Part shown: positions 7,932 through 17,610 of the stretch, one piece after another
How the letters are laid out: each line of letters opens with the position of its first letter
Numbering within the stretch: the first letter of the stretch is position 1
NCBI RefSeq assembly: GCF_008642295.1
Contig: NZ_CP029190.1
Span: 5,253,501 to 5,317,500 of the forward strand
Source of the DNA: Streptomyces venezuelae
GTDB lineage: Bacteria > Actinomycetota > Actinomycetes > Streptomycetales > Streptomycetaceae
DNA length: 64,000 nucleotides
Direction: 5' to 3'
Notes under the pieces: generated by a model
What the model was told of the DNA's origin: nothing
The model's input: only the letters and a program-made list of their open reading frames with translations
Database searches by the model: none
Made by a program: the position numbers and the translations under genes

Positions 7932-9248
7932 TTACGGCGCCGGCCGGGTGGCCGGGGCCGGTGCGGTGACGCTCGCGGCCTGCCGCCAGGGCCGGCACAT
8001 GCCCGCGAAGCAGGCCACCGCCAGCAGTGCGCACACCACCTGCACCACGGCCATCGGCACCGCGGTGTCCTCCCCGGCGATCCCCACCAGCGGTGAGGCG
8101 ACCGCGCCCACCAGGAAGGAGGAGGTGCCGAGCAGGGCGGAGGCGGAGCCGGCCGCGTGCGGGGTCCGCATCAGCGCCTGGGCGTTCGTATTGGGCAGCA
8201 CCACGCCCATGGCGGACATCAGGACGAACAGTCCGGCCGCGACGGGCACCAGCCCGGCCTTCCCGAACACCCCCGTCGACATCAGCAGCAGCGCAACCGC
8301 GGCCACCGTGATCACGGTCAGGCCCACGGCCAGCACCTTGTCCAGGCTGACCCGGCCGACCAGCAGCTTGCCGTTGATCTGGCCGGCGGCGATCAGCCCG
8401 ACCGAGTTCAGGCCGAACAGCAGCGAGAAGGTCTGCGGGGAGGCCCCGTAGATCTCCTGGATCACGAAGGGGGAGGCCGAGATGTACGCGAACAGGGTCG
8501 CGAAGGCGAAGCCGCCGGCCAGGGTGTAGCCCGCGAACACCCGGTCGGCGAGGAGCCCGCGCATGGTGCGCAGGGCCGCGCCGACCCCGCCGGTGTGCCG
8601 CCGCTCGGGCGGCAGGGTCTCGCCGAGTCCGCGCCACATCACCACGGTGAGGACCGCGCCGATGGCGGTCAGGACCAGGAACACCCCGCGCCAGTCGGAG
8701 AAGCGGAGCACCTGACCGCCGATCAGCGGGGCGATGATCGGGGCCACGCCGGATATCAGCATCAGGGTGGAGAAGAAGCGGGCCATCTCCACGCCGTCGT
8801 AGAGGTCGCGGACCACGGCCCGGGCGATGACTATCGCGGCTGCCCCGGCCAGGCCCTGGACCAGCCGGAAGGCGATGAGCAGCTCGGCGGTGGGGGCCAG
8901 CGCGCACACGGCGGTGGCGAGCACGTACACGACCATGCCGATGGTCAGGGGGCGCTTGCGGCCCCACCGGTCGCTCATCGGGCCGATCACCAGCTGCCCC
9001 AGGGCCATGCCGGCGAGGCAGGCGGTGAGGGTCAGCTGGATGGTCGCGGCCGGGCTGCGGAGGGAGGTGGTGACCTCCGGCAGGGCCGGCAGGTACATGT
9101 CCATCGACAGCGGCGGGAGGGCGCTGAGCCCGCCGAGGATGAAGGTGACGAGCAGGCCGGTGCGGCGCGCCGCGGCGGTGGCGGCGGAAGGGGCGGGTGC
9201 GGGGACGGCTGCTGAGGAGGATGCCTCGGTGGGGCCTCTCTCGGGCAT
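7932..9248 (-). CDS. Bcr/CflA-type MFS drug exporter
   Basis: A 438-residue major-facilitator transporter with 12 predicted membrane helices. The Bcr/CflA subgroup is indicated by the first-helix sequence [15 protein letters not shown] and by the loop motif [13 protein letters not shown] between helices 2 and 3. It probably exports hydrophobic drugs or small metabolites by proton antiport; the substrate is unknown. The ATG at 9248 has GGAG six bases upstream. The N-terminal ~28 residues are low-complexity Ala/Pro/Ser. It leads a two-gene unit with the Rsm22-family gene and is divergent from the SDR gene. Confidence 0.9.
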   Translation of the reverse strand: MPERGPTEASSSAAVPAPAPSAATAAARRTGLLVTFILGGLSALPPLSMDMYLPALPEVTTSLRSPAATIQLTLTACLAGMALGQLVIGPMSDRWGRKRPLTIGMVVYVLATAVCALAPTAELLIAFRLVQGLAGAAAIVIARAVVRDLYDGVEMARFFSTLMLISGVAPIIAPLIGGQVLRFSDWRGVFLVLTAIGAVLTVVMWRGLGETLPPERRHTGGVGAALRTMRGLLADRVFAGYTLAGGFAFATLFAYISASPFVIQEIYGASPQTFSLLFGLNSVGLIAAGQINGKLLVGRVSLDKVLAVGLTVITVAAVALLLMSTGVFGKAGLVPVAAGLFVLMSAMGVVLPNTNAQALMRTPHAAGSASALLGTSSFLVGAVASPLVGIAGEDTAVPMAVVQVVCALLAVACFAGMCRPWRQAASVTAPAPATRPAP

Positions 9249-9356
9249 GGACAGCTCCAGTCATCTCATCGTCTCTACACACCACCGGCCGACCCATGTT
9301 CTCAGCTGTCGGAACGTCCCGGGTCCCGCGCACGGTGTGACGTACTCTCCGGCCTC

Positions 9357-10118
9357 ATGAACGCAAGCGGGAACAAGATCGCTGTTGTGACCGGTGCCGG
9401 TTCCGGTATCGGCCGTTCCGTCGCCCTGGCCCTCGCGGAGGCCGGCTGGTCGCTGACCGTGGCCGGGCGCCGGACCGAACCGCTGGTGGCCACCGCTGCG
9501 GCGGCCGGACCCTCGGCCGAGGTGCTGTGCGTACGGGCGGACGTCAGCGATCCGCAGGACGTGGCCGCACTCTTCGCCGCCACCCGGGAGCGGTACGGCC
9601 GCCTCGACCTCCTCTTCAACAACGCGGGCACGTTCGGCCCGGCCGGGGTCCCGCTCGAGGACATCGGGTACGAGGAGTGGAAGCAGGTGGTGGACGTCAA
9701 CCTGACCGGGGCGTTCCTGTGCGCGCAGGCGGCCTTCCGGATGATGAAGGAGCAGGAGCCGCAGGGCGGCCGGATCATCAACAACGGCTCCATCTCGGCA
9801 CACGTGCCGCGGCCGAACTCGATCGCCTACACGGCGACCAAGCACGCCATGACGGGCCTGACGAAGTCGCTGTCGCTGGACGGACGCCCGTACCGGATCG
9901 CCTGCGGCCAGATCGACATCGGCAACGCGGCGACGGAGATGACGGAGCGCATGCAGACGGGCATCCTGCAGGCCAACGGGCAGCTGGCGGTGGAGCCGGT
10001 GATGGACGCGGCGGACGTGGCCCGCACGGTGCGCCACATGGCGGAACTCCCACTGGAGGCGAACGTCCAGTTCGCCACGGTCATGGCCACGGCCATGCCC
10101 TACATCGGGCGCGGCTGA
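9357..10118 (+). CDS. Short-chain dehydrogenase/reductase
   Basis: A 253-residue classical SDR oxidoreductase. The NAD(P)-binding [12 protein letters not shown] motif is near residue 12, the structural NNAG at about 89, and the catalytic Ser in [12 protein letters not shown]. The Tyr/Lys pair is in [20 protein letters not shown] after the second strand suggests NADP preference. Substrate cannot be predicted. No good Shine-Dalgarno precedes ATG 9357, so translation may be leaderless or weak. It is divergent from the MFS gene and 45 bases before phzF-like 1. Confidence 0.88.
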   Translation: MNASGNKIAVVTGAGSGIGRSVALALAEAGWSLTVAGRRTEPLVATAAAAGPSAEVLCVRADVSDPQDVAALFAATRERYGRLDLLFNNAGTFGPAGVPLEDIGYEEWKQVVDVNLTGAFLCAQAAFRMMKEQEPQGGRIINNGSISAHVPRPNSIAYTATKHAMTGLTKSLSLDGRPYRIACGQIDIGNAATEMTERMQTGILQANGQLAVEPVMDAADVARTVRHMAELPLEANVQFATVMATAMPYIGRG

Positions 10119-10163
10119 CAGGGTGCGGGAATGGGCGGTGCCCCGGGCGGAGTTGTGGTGACC

Positions 10164-11021
10164 ATGACCGAAGTACTGAGTTACACCGCCTTCTCCGCCG
10201 ACCCCGACGGCGGCAACCCGGCCGGGGTCGTGCTGGACGCCTCCGGGCTCGACGAGGCCGCCATGCTCGGCATCGCCGCCCGGCTCGGATACAGCGAGAC
10301 CGCCTTTCTGACCCCGCCCCCGGAAGGGCTCGGCGGGGAGGCCGGGCGGGCCTTCACCGTCCGGTACTTCAGCCCCAAGGCGGAGGTCCCGTTCTGCGGA
10401 CATGCCACCGTGGCCACCGCCGTGGCGCTCGGCGAGCGCATCGGCCCCGGTGAGCTGCTCTTCTCGACCCAGGCAGGGCCGGTTCCGGTCTCGGTGGTGT
10501 CCGAGGGCGACGGCCTGCGGGCCACCCTCACCAGCGTGGAACCGCACATCGGCGACATCGCCCCCGCCGATCTCGCCGAGGCGCTGGCCGCGCTGGACTG
10601 GCCCGCCGCCGACCTGGATCCGGCGATTCCGCCGCGGATCGCCTATGCCGGCGCCCGGCACCTGGTGCTCGCCGCCGCCACCCGGGCCCGGCTCGCGGAC
10701 CTCGCGTACGACTTCCCCCGGCTGGAGGCGCTGATGCAGAGGCTGGACCTGACCACGGTCCAGCTGGTGTACCGGGCCGGCCCGGAGGTCTTCCACGTAC
10801 GGGACCCCTTCCCGGTCGGCGGGGTCGTCGAGGACCCCGCCACCGGCGCGGCTGCCGCCGCGTTCGGGGCGTACGCCCGGGAGCTCGGGCTGGTGGGAGC
10901 CGATGCCGTGCTCACCCTCCACCAGGGCGAGGACATGGGGCGGCCCGGCGTGCTGACCGTCGAGCTGCGCGCGGGCGACCCGCGCGTGCGGGTGGGCGGC
11001 GCGGGCGCGAGGATCGGGTGA
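10164..11021 (+). CDS. PhzF-family isomerase (full length)
   Basis: A 285-residue member of the PhzF/diaminopimelate-epimerase fold, whose known members isomerise small amino-acid-like metabolites such as trans-2,3-dihydro-3-hydroxyanthranilate. The catalytic glutamate lies in GYSETAFL. CGHATVATAVAL and the C-terminal VEDPATGAAAAAFGAY loop are the substrate-binding signatures. The length is normal for the family. Start choice: ATG 10164 is in a run GTG-GTG-ACC-ATG; GCGGAG lies 5 bases from GTG 10158 and 11 from the ATG, so 10158 is an alternative. No phenazine genes are nearby, so the substrate is unknown. It overlaps the following GNAT gene by GTGA. Confidence 0.85.
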   Translation: MTEVLSYTAFSADPDGGNPAGVVLDASGLDEAAMLGIAARLGYSETAFLTPPPEGLGGEAGRAFTVRYFSPKAEVPFCGHATVATAVALGERIGPGELLFSTQAGPVPVSVVSEGDGLRATLTSVEPHIGDIAPADLAEALAALDWPAADLDPAIPPRIAYAGARHLVLAAATRARLADLAYDFPRLEALMQRLDLTTVQLVYRAGPEVFHVRDPFPVGGVVEDPATGAAAAAFGAYARELGLVGADAVLTLHQGEDMGRPGVLTVELRAGDPRVRVGGAGARIG

Positions 11022-11608
11022 CGGACCGCCGTCCGGCGCCCCCGGGCGTACGGGTCTGGGCCGAGGCAGAGCTGCCCGCCGGGATCGCCCGGCAGATCGC
11101 CGAGCTGGAGGCGGAGGCCTGGCCCGGCTCCGCCCCGGGGCACGATCCGGAGCTCGCCCCCAAGGTGATGGCGCTGGTCGGCGAGGACGGGACGGTGGCC
11201 GCCTCGCTGGCGCTGCTGTTCAAGGACATCCGGCACGCGGGCCGGACGTACCGGGCCGCCGGGCTCAGCGCCGTCGTGACCCGGAGCGGCCTGCGCGGGC
11301 GCGGGTACGGCGGGCGGCTGGTCGAGGCCGCGCGCCACGAGCTGACCGGAGCCGGAGCGGTCGATCTCGTGCTGTTCAGCTGCGATCGGCCGCTGGTGCC
11401 CTTCTACGCCGCGGCCGGGTTCACCCCGCTGCCCGGCAGCGTGCTGGTCGGCGGGACCCCCGAGGACCCGCTGACCACCGCGGACCCCGGTTTCGACAAG
11501 GTGGTCCTCGCGGCAGTGCCCCCGCGGTCCGAAGACGCAGTGGACCTGCGGGTGTTCAGGGGTGCGCGGATCGGTCTCTACCCCGGGGCCGTCGACCGGC
11601 TCTGGTGA
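11018..11608 (+). CDS. GNAT-family N-acetyltransferase
   Basis: A 196-residue GNAT acyltransferase. The acetyl-CoA-binding motif A is SAVVTRSGLRGRGYGGRLVEA at about residues 85-105, containing the R-G-x-G-Y-G pattern. The following PFYAAAGF is the usual motif B. The GTG start overlaps the PhzF stop codon (GTGA), so the two genes are translationally coupled and may act on the same metabolite. Substrate unknown. Confidence 0.85.
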   Translation: MTDRRPAPPGVRVWAEAELPAGIARQIAELEAEAWPGSAPGHDPELAPKVMALVGEDGTVAASLALLFKDIRHAGRTYRAAGLSAVVTRSGLRGRGYGGRLVEAARHELTGAGAVDLVLFSCDRPLVPFYAAAGFTPLPGSVLVGGTPEDPLTTADPGFDKVVLAAVPPRSEDAVDLRVFRGARIGLYPGAVDRLW

Positions 11609-11626
11609 TCCGATCACCCGTGGCCG

Positions 11627-12631
11627 CTACGAGGCCGTCGCCGCCACCACGCCCTGGGCCTGGGCGACGAACACCACGCCCCGGCCCGGTGCGTTCGCCG
11701 GCGGCACCACCACCGCCTGGGTGGACACCGATTCGCGGGTCAGCGTGTCGGTGAACTCCCCGCGCATCAGGGCGCGGACCCCCGTGGTCAGCGGGGACAC
11801 CGCGCCCTTTGCCGTCGGGTCGAGGGTCAGCCGGTCGACGTGGCGGGAGGCGAAGAAGGCCAGTGCGCCGCCGTTCTCCGTGCGCAGGGCCACCGCCGCG
11901 TACGCCCCGTCCTCGGCCGGCCGGTCCTCGAACCGGGCCGTCAGGCCGGGCTGTTCGGCATCCCGAGCCCGGACCGTGCGGCGGCCGGTGGTGGCATTGC
12001 CCGGGGCGAAGCCGTCCAGGGTCCCGTCGGTCAGCAGGCGGGCGTAGCGGCGGCTCAGTTCGGTGGGCGGGACCGATACGTCACGGGCGTCCGGGGCGAC
12101 GGGTTCCGCCCAGCCGGCCGGGGTCAGCCGGAACACCGGGAGGTCGGACCGCTCGATCACCGAGACGTACGCGACCCGCCAGGGGTCGGCCGGGTCCGCC
12201 CGGGTGAACACCAGCACCACCCGGCTGTCCGCCCGGTCGGTGCCCGCGTCGCGGTTGCTGTCGGTGTGCACCAGGAAGAACCTGCCGTGTTCCGGGATCG
12301 CGAACTGCGGGTCGGTCAGCCGCAGCGGCTCCGGCTCGGGGGGCCCGGCAGGGGCGAGGGCCCGGCCGGCCCGCAGGCCGGCCTTCTTCGTCTCGGCGTA
12401 CGGCCCGGTGGCCACCGGGTCCAGCAGGGATGCGTCGGAGGACTGCTCCGCGCGGTTGTACGCGGCGAGGAAGCCGTCCAGTGCCAGTCGGGCCGTCCGC
12501 TCCGCCTCGGCCCTCGGTGACGGGGTGCGGTCCGGCCCGGAGTGCGCCGCGCAGCCGGCGGTCGCCGTCGTCGCCGCCGTCACCAGCGTTGCCGTCACCA
12601 GGGCCGTCATCAGCTGCCGCCTGCTGCACAT
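11627..12631 (-). CDS. Secreted lipoprotein of unknown function
   Basis: A 334-residue predicted lipoprotein. Counting from the chosen Met, residues 1-27 form a signal peptide with a lipobox TAGC, and the cysteine at about residue 27 is the lipid site. The mature part is mixed alpha/beta with no catalytic motif I recognise. A repeated-looking pattern (GFAPGNATTGRRTV, FFASRHVDRLTL) suggests two NTF2-like or anchor-type domains, but this is a guess. The first Met of the longer frame adds 14 residues of Gly/Arg before a proper signal peptide, so I prefer the internal ATG. It is downstream of the heme ABC genes on the same strand, after a 58-base gap, and could be the last gene of that operon. 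Confidence 0.72.
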   Translation of the reverse strand: MCSRRQLMTALVTATLVTAATTATAGCAAHSGPDRTPSPRAEAERTARLALDGFLAAYNRAEQSSDASLLDPVATGPYAETKKAGLRAGRALAPAGPPEPEPLRLTDPQFAIPEHGRFFLVHTDSNRDAGTDRADSRVVLVFTRADPADPWRVAYVSVIERSDLPVFRLTPAGWAEPVAPDARDVSVPPTELSRRYARLLTDGTLDGFAPGNATTGRRTVRARDAEQPGLTARFEDRPAEDGAYAAVALRTENGGALAFFASRHVDRLTLDPTAKGAVSPLTTGVRALMRGEFTDTLTRESVSTQAVVVPPANAPGRGVVFVAQAQGVVAATAS

Positions 12632-12689
12632 GGCTCCCGCTCCGCCCCTCGCCCCGTCGCGCCCCGCCCCCACACCGACGCGGTGAACC

Positions 12690-13640
12690 CTATCGGGGGC
12701 CGCGGGCCGCTCCGCGCTCAGGCCCGTACGGAGCCCGGTCCGGGTCCTGCGCGGAGCCCGGTACTGCGGCCCGTACGGAGGCCCGTACGGGTACCACCAG
12801 GGGGGCGCCGGTCCGCGGATGGGGCAGTACCTCCACCGGCTGCCGGTAGACCCGGCTCAGCAGTTCGTCCTCGAACACCTCGGAGGGCGGTCCGGCCACG
12901 GCGATCCGGCCGTCGTGCAGGACGGCCGCCCGGTCCGCGTAGGCGGCGGCCAGCCCCAGGTCGTGGAGGACCACAACCACCGCGTCGCCCGCCGCGGCCC
13001 GCTCCCGGCAGACCCGGAGGACCAGTTCCTGGTGGCGCAGGTCCAGTGCGGCGGTCGGCTCGTCGAGCAGCAGCAGCGGAGCCCGCTGGGCCAGCACCCG
13101 GGCCAGGGCCACCCGGGCCCGCTCCCCGCCGGACAGCGCGGACAAGGGGCGGGCCGCGAACCCGGTGACCTCGGTGGCGGCCATGGCGGCGGCCACGGCG
13201 GCTTCGTCCTCGTCCTCGTACGGTGTGCCGGCCCAGGGGGCGCGGCCCATCCGGACCACCTCCGCCACCTCGAACGGGAAGGACATCGCGGCCGACTGGG
13301 GGAGGACGGCACGGCGCAGCGCGAGCTCGGCGGGGGACCAGTCGCCGACCGGGCGGCCGTCGATCCGCACGCTGCCGGCCGAGGCGGGCAGATCGGCGGC
13401 GAGCGCGGCCAGCAGGGTGGACTTGCCGGCGCCGTTCGGCCCGACCAGGGCGAGCACCTCGCCCGCCCGCGCGGCCAGGTCGACCCCGCCGAGCACCTCC
13501 CGCTGGCCGAGCCGGACGTGCAGCCCGGCGGTCTCGGCGAGGAGGGCGCCGGGTGCGGCGGGCCCGGGCAGGTTGCGCCGGTTGCGGGTGGGCAGCAGCC
13601 CGCCGAGCAGCTTCATGCCCGGCTTCATGCTGATGCTCAT
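12690..13640 (-). CDS. hmuV: Heme ABC importer, ATP-binding subunit
   Basis: A 316-residue ABC ATPase that powers the heme/siderophore permease encoded just upstream. The Walker A motif is LVGPNGAGKSTLL, the signature LSGGERARVALARVL, and Walker B LLLLDEPTAALDL, with the switch histidine in VVVLHDLGLAA. The family matches HmuV/BtuD-type importers rather than exporters. The ATG at 13640 overlaps the permease stop codon by ATGA. The C-terminal ~25 residues are an Arg/Pro/Gly tail beyond the usual end. Heme specificity is inferred from the adjacent HtaA and heme oxygenase genes, since the ATPase alone would not distinguish heme from siderophore. Confidence 0.9.
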   Translation of the reverse strand: MSISMKPGMKLLGGLLPTRNRRNLPGPAAPGALLAETAGLHVRLGQREVLGGVDLAARAGEVLALVGPNGAGKSTLLAALAADLPASAGSVRIDGRPVGDWSPAELALRRAVLPQSAAMSFPFEVAEVVRMGRAPWAGTPYEDEDEAAVAAAMAATEVTGFAARPLSALSGGERARVALARVLAQRAPLLLLDEPTAALDLRHQELVLRVCRERAAAGDAVVVVLHDLGLAAAYADRAAVLHDGRIAVAGPPSEVFEDELLSRVYRQPVEVLPHPRTGAPLVVPVRASVRAAVPGSAQDPDRAPYGPERGAARGPR

Positions 13641-14977
13641 GCCCAGCCTCCCTGCTTCCGGCGGGTGCGGCGCAGCAGCCAGAAGAAGAACGGACTGCCG
13701 AGGAGCGCGGTCAGCACGCCGAGCGGCAGCTCGGCCGGCTGGGCGATGGTACGGGCGGCCAGGTCGCCGGCCACCAGCACCAGGGCTCCGGCGAGAGCGC
13801 TGCCGGGCACCAGGAAGCGGTGGCCGGGGCCGTTGGCCATCCGCAGCAGGTGCGGTACCAGCAGGCCGACGAAGGTGATGACTCCGGCGACGGCGACCGC
13901 CGCGGCGGTGAGCAGGGCGACCAGCAGGATCAGCGCGAGACGCAGCCGCTCCACGTCCACCCCGAGGTGCCGGGCCGGGCGTTCGCCCAGCGAGAGCAGG
14001 TCGAGGCGGCGGGCGTACAGCGGGGCGAGGAACAGCCCGGCGAGGGCGCAGGGGAGTACGGCGAGCACCTTCGCCCAGGTGGCCTGGGCGAGTGAGCCGA
14101 GCTGCCAGAAGGTGATCTGGTTGACCTGGCCGCTGTCCGCGAAGAAGACGAACAGGCCGATCAGGGCGCCGGCGAAGGCGTTGACGGCGATGCCGGTGAG
14201 GATGAGGGTGACCACTTCGGTCTTCCCGCCGCTGCGGGAGAGCAGGTAGACGGAGCCGACGGTGATCAGTCCGGCGATGAACGCGCAGGCGGTGACGGTC
14301 CAGTTGCCGAGGAAGGAGAGCCCGAAGGCGATGGCGGCGACCGCGCCGACGGCGGCGCCGGCCGAGATGCCGATGACCCCGGGCTCGGCGAGCGGGTTCC
14401 CGAACACGCCCTGCATGAGCGCGCCCGCGCAGCCGAGGCTGGCGCCGACGAGCAGCGCGAGCACCACACGGGGCAGCCGTACGTTCCACAGCACGCTCTC
14501 CGCGACCCGGTCGAGCGGGGCTCCGCCGAGGCCGAGCCGGTACTGGACGGAGCTCAGCACGTCGGCGGTGGGGATCCGGTAGGCACCGAGTCCTGCGGAC
14601 AGCAGGGCGAGCAGGACCAGGGCGGTGAGGAGGGCGACGGCCAGTCCGGTGCCACGGCGAAGCCGTGTGCGCGCCTTCGGCTCCGCCGGGGTATCGGCCT
14701 CGGGTCTCGCCGGGGTCCCGGCCCGGTTCCCGGCCCGGTTCCCGGGCCGAGGCCCTGCCGTGGCGCCCGCCGGGCCGCCGGCCCACGGATCTGCCGGGGT
14801 TTCGGCGCCGGGTTCCGCGGACGTTCCGGCCCGGGGGCCCGCCGGGATGCCGGCCGTGGCGCCGGGCTTGGGCGCTGCCGCGGGTCTCGCCGGGCCGCCG
14901 GCCCGGGAATCCGCCGGGGTGACCGTCGTCGGTTCGGCCGCGGGGCGCGGGGTGGCGGGGTCGTAGGGGAGGGTCAC
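13637..14977 (-). CDS. hmuU: Heme ABC importer, FecCD-type permease with long N-terminal extension
   Basis: A 446-residue FecCD/BtuC-type permease that pairs with the HmuT and HmuV proteins. From about residue 111 it has the usual ten helices, with the canonical ESVLWNVRLPRVVLALLVGA start and the GVITFVGLLVPHLLR block near the ATPase-coupling loop. It is unusual in its first ~105 residues, a Pro/Ala/Gly/Thr-rich tract with two AGGPA blocks about 40 residues apart. That tract is encoded by a DNA repeat at 14769-14784 and 14889-14904. No alternative start codon exists between it and the first helix. GTG 14977 lies three bases after the hmuT stop codon, indicating coupled translation. Confidence 0.9.
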   Translation of the reverse strand: MTLPYDPATPRPAAEPTTVTPADSRAGGPARPAAAPKPGATAGIPAGPRAGTSAEPGAETPADPWAGGPAGATAGPRPGNRAGNRAGTPARPEADTPAEPKARTRLRRGTGLAVALLTALVLLALLSAGLGAYRIPTADVLSSVQYRLGLGGAPLDRVAESVLWNVRLPRVVLALLVGASLGCAGALMQGVFGNPLAEPGVIGISAGAAVGAVAAIAFGLSFLGNWTVTACAFIAGLITVGSVYLLSRSGGKTEVVTLILTGIAVNAFAGALIGLFVFFADSGQVNQITFWQLGSLAQATWAKVLAVLPCALAGLFLAPLYARRLDLLSLGERPARHLGVDVERLRLALILLVALLTAAAVAVAGVITFVGLLVPHLLRMANGPGHRFLVPGSALAGALVLVAGDLAARTIAQPAELPLGVLTALLGSPFFFWLLRRTRRKQGGWA

Positions 14978-14980
14978 CGG

Positions 14981-16021
14981 TCACGCCTTGCCGGGGTGGT
15001 AGAGCTGGGCGATCAGGGCGCTGAGGACCTGGTCCGTGCGGGGGCCGTAGTTGAGGAGGATCCCGTCGTCCACGGTGACCACCCGGCGGTCCATCCCGGC
15101 CGGGGTCTGGGCGACGCCCGGGATCTTGACCAGCCCGTCCACCCCGCCGACCGATTCCAGGCCCTTGGCCATGACCAGGATCGCGTCCGGCGCTGCGGCG
15201 GCCAGGGCCTCGCTGGTGATCGGGGTGAAGTCCTTGTCCAGGCCCGACTCCTTGCCCGCGTCCACCGCACCGGCCGCCTCCAGCAGCGAGGCCGCGCCGG
15301 ATTGGGCGCCGCCCAGCATGTACACGGAGGCCGTGCCGCGCAGGTAGAGGAAGGCCACCCGCGGCTTCTTCGACGCCCCCGCCCCGCCGCCCGCGCCCGC
15401 CTCCGCGGGGATCTCCTTGCGGGCCGTGGCGATCCGGTCGGCGGTGCGCTGCCTGAGCTGCTCCCCGGCCTGCGGCACGCCCAGCGCCTGCGCCACCGCG
15501 CCGATCCGCTGCGGTACGTCGTCCAGGGACTTGGCCGGGGCCACGACCAGCAGCGGGATGCCCGCATCGCGGATCTGCTGCACCGCCTCGGCCGGGCCGG
15601 TGGTGGTCTCTGCGATGACCAGGGTCGGGCGCAGCGAGAGCACGCTCTCCGCCGAGACGTCATGTGCTCGTGTCACCACCGGCAGCTGTGCGGCCTGTTC
15701 GAAGGTGGTGGTGATGTCCCGGGCCACCACCTTCGGGCCCAGGCCCAGCGAATACACGATCTCGCTGAGGCTGCCGGTCAGCGGCACGATCCGGTCCGCC
15801 GAGGTGATGGTGACCTGTCGGCCGTCGGCCGAGGGGACGGTCGCCGGCAGCGCCGGCACCGGCACCGGTGCGAGCGGCTCCACCCGGTCCGGTGCGGCGG
15901 CCGGCCGGGCCGAGGGGCCCGGGTCGGCGGCGTTCCCTGCGCATCCGGTCACCGCCAGGGCCAGTGCCGCGAAGGCAACGGCCAAGCGGGGAAAGCGGGT
16001 TGAAGCGGCGGGCGTAGGCAC
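14981..16021 (-). CDS. hmuT: Heme-binding ABC lipoprotein
   Basis: A 346-residue type III substrate-binding protein that delivers heme to the HmuUV importer. The signal peptide ends in a lipobox VTGC with the lipidated cysteine at residue 27, followed by a Pro/Ala linker to about residue 60. The two-lobed periplasmic-binding fold begins with RIVPLTGSLSEIVYSLGLG and ends with ALIAQLYHP. A conserved tyrosine in the FLYLRGTASVYMLGG region fits heme-iron coordination in this family. It is the first gene of the minus-strand heme operon. Its promoter region contains the iron box at 16092-16110 shared with the divergent htaA gene. Confidence 0.9.
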   Translation of the reverse strand: MPTPAASTRFPRLAVAFAALALAVTGCAGNAADPGPSARPAAAPDRVEPLAPVPVPALPATVPSADGRQVTITSADRIVPLTGSLSEIVYSLGLGPKVVARDITTTFEQAAQLPVVTRAHDVSAESVLSLRPTLVIAETTTGPAEAVQQIRDAGIPLLVVAPAKSLDDVPQRIGAVAQALGVPQAGEQLRQRTADRIATARKEIPAEAGAGGGAGASKKPRVAFLYLRGTASVYMLGGAQSGAASLLEAAGAVDAGKESGLDKDFTPITSEALAAAAPDAILVMAKGLESVGGVDGLVKIPGVAQTPAGMDRRVVTVDDGILLNYGPRTDQVLSALIAQLYHPGKA

Positions 16022-16091
16022 GAAGGCACCGTCCTGTCGTCCGGCTGAGGTTCTGGGGGCCGGGGTCTTGCCAAACCCGGGCGGGTGAAGC

Positions 16092-16110
16092 TTAGGTTAG
16101 CCTAACCTCA
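16092..16110. promoter_or_regulatory. Iron box (DtxR/DmdR1 operator)
   Basis: TTAGGTTAGCCTAACCTCA matches 18 of 19 positions of the actinobacterial iron-box consensus TWAGGTTAGSCTAACCTWA. It lies in the 116-base divergent region between hmuT (start 16021, minus) and the first htaA gene (start 16138, plus), so a single Fe2+-repressor site can control both directions. Identification as a DtxR/DmdR1 site is strong. Confidence 0.9.
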
Positions 16111-16137
16111 CTTGCCAGACCTTGGAGGGGACTTTTC

Positions 16138-17610
16138 ATGCCCGTCAGACCTGTCCGTGCGTGCGCAGTGACCCCGTCGCCGCGGCGGCGGTACACCCTG
16201 CCGCCGGCCCTGCCGCTGAGCCTTTCCCTGGTCCTGCTCGCGGCGCTGCTGGGCGTCCTGCTCCCCGCCGCCCCCGCCGAGGCGGCGGGCCGTACGGTGC
16301 AGGGCGGCCGGCTCGACTGGGGCATCAAGTCCTCGTTCCAGAGTTATGTCACCGGGCCCATCGGGAAAGGCGCTTTCCGGCTGAAGAGCGGAGCCGCCAC
16401 GGTCGGCGGCAGCCTGTTCCGCTTCCACTCCGCGGCCGGCTCCTACGACCCCGGTGCAGGATCGCTCGACGCGGCCTTCACCGGCGGGGTCCAGTTCCAG
16501 GGCCACGCCAAGCCCGACGGCTCGTACGAACTGGACCTCACCCTCAGCCGGCCCACCGTCCGGATCTCGGGCGGCAAGGGCACCCTCCATGTGGACGTCA
16601 CCGGCAAGGCCAAGGACACCGGAACGGTCACCACCAGCTCCCAGGTGCCCTTCGCCGCCCTGTCCCTGGGCGGTATCCGGATGACGGGCGGCGGCAGCCC
16701 CATCGCCCTGAACAACGTCCCGGCCACCCTCACCGAGCAGGGCGCCGCCTCCTTCGCCGGCTATTACCCGGCCGGCACCCGGCTCGACCCGGTCTCGCTC
16801 TCCGTCGACGTACGGGACGCCGTCGCCGAACCGGCCGCCTCGCCGACGGCGTCCCCGGCCGCCCCCTCCGGCAGCCCGGCCGCCGGCCAGACCGCCGAGG
16901 GCGCCTTCGCCGACGCGGCCGTGGACTGGGGTGTCCGCCGCACCTTCCGCGAGTACGTCACCGGCTCGATCGGGCAGGGCAAGTGGACCCTTGCCGAGGG
17001 CGCCCAGGACGGCGGTGCACTGTTCCGCTTCCCGCAGGGCAAGGGTGCGTACGACGGCCGAAAGGGCACCCTTGACGCGACTTTCGCCGGGACCGTCCAC
17101 TTCACCGGGGCCCACCTCGACCTCCGGCTCGGCAAGGTCGCGGTCCGGGTCGAGAACGGCAAGGGCGTGCTCGCCGCCGATGTCACCACAGCGGGCAGTA
17201 CCCAGCCGGCCGTCCCCCTGGTGGAGTTCGACGCCAAGGGTCTGAAGACCGAGGGACAGCTGGCCGTCCTCACCGAAGCCCCCGCCACCCTCACCGAGGC
17301 GGGCTCCAAGGCCTTCAACTCGATGTACAAGGCAGGGACCGAAATGGACCCGGTCTCCCTCGCGGTCGCGCTCGACCCGGCCGCGAAGCTGCCGGCCCTG
17401 CCCGACCTCGGCTCCACCGGCTCGCCGGTGCCCGCCCCCGCCCCGGACGCGAGCAAGGGCACCGCGCCCGCCCCCGCGAAGGCCGGGCAGGCGGAGGAGT
17501 CCTCGTCCACCGGGCTGTACGTCGCCCTCGGCGCCGCCCTGCTGGTCCTGGCCGGCGGTGCCGCGTTCCTGACCGTCCGCAAGCGCCGCGGATCCGTACC
17601 GCAGGACTGA
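16138..17610 (+). CDS. htaA: HtaA-type heme-binding surface protein, membrane-anchored
   Basis: A 490-residue exported protein that captures heme at the cell surface and passes it toward HmuT. It has a long signal peptide (to about residue 45, AEA cleavage), then two HtaA domains at about residues 50-225 and 260-420. Each opens with the characteristic W-G-(I/V)-(K/R)..F-(Q/R)-x-Y-V-T-G, where the tyrosine ligates heme. A Pro/Ala/Ser linker joins them. The C-terminus has one membrane helix (LYVALGAALLVLAGGAAFL) and a basic tail but no LPXTG or LAXTG motif, unlike the next protein. ATG 16138 follows GGAGGGG by seven bases. It is expected to be repressed by iron through the adjacent box. Confidence 0.9.
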   Translation: MPVRPVRACAVTPSPRRRYTLPPALPLSLSLVLLAALLGVLLPAAPAEAAGRTVQGGRLDWGIKSSFQSYVTGPIGKGAFRLKSGAATVGGSLFRFHSAAGSYDPGAGSLDAAFTGGVQFQGHAKPDGSYELDLTLSRPTVRISGGKGTLHVDVTGKAKDTGTVTTSSQVPFAALSLGGIRMTGGGSPIALNNVPATLTEQGAASFAGYYPAGTRLDPVSLSVDVRDAVAEPAASPTASPAAPSGSPAAGQTAEGAFADAAVDWGVRRTFREYVTGSIGQGKWTLAEGAQDGGALFRFPQGKGAYDGRKGTLDATFAGTVHFTGAHLDLRLGKVAVRVENGKGVLAADVTTAGSTQPAVPLVEFDAKGLKTEGQLAVLTEAPATLTEAGSKAFNSMYKAGTEMDPVSLAVALDPAAKLPALPDLGSTGSPVPAPAPDASKGTAPAPAKAGQAEESSSTGLYVALGAALLVLAGGAAFLTVRKRRGSVPQD

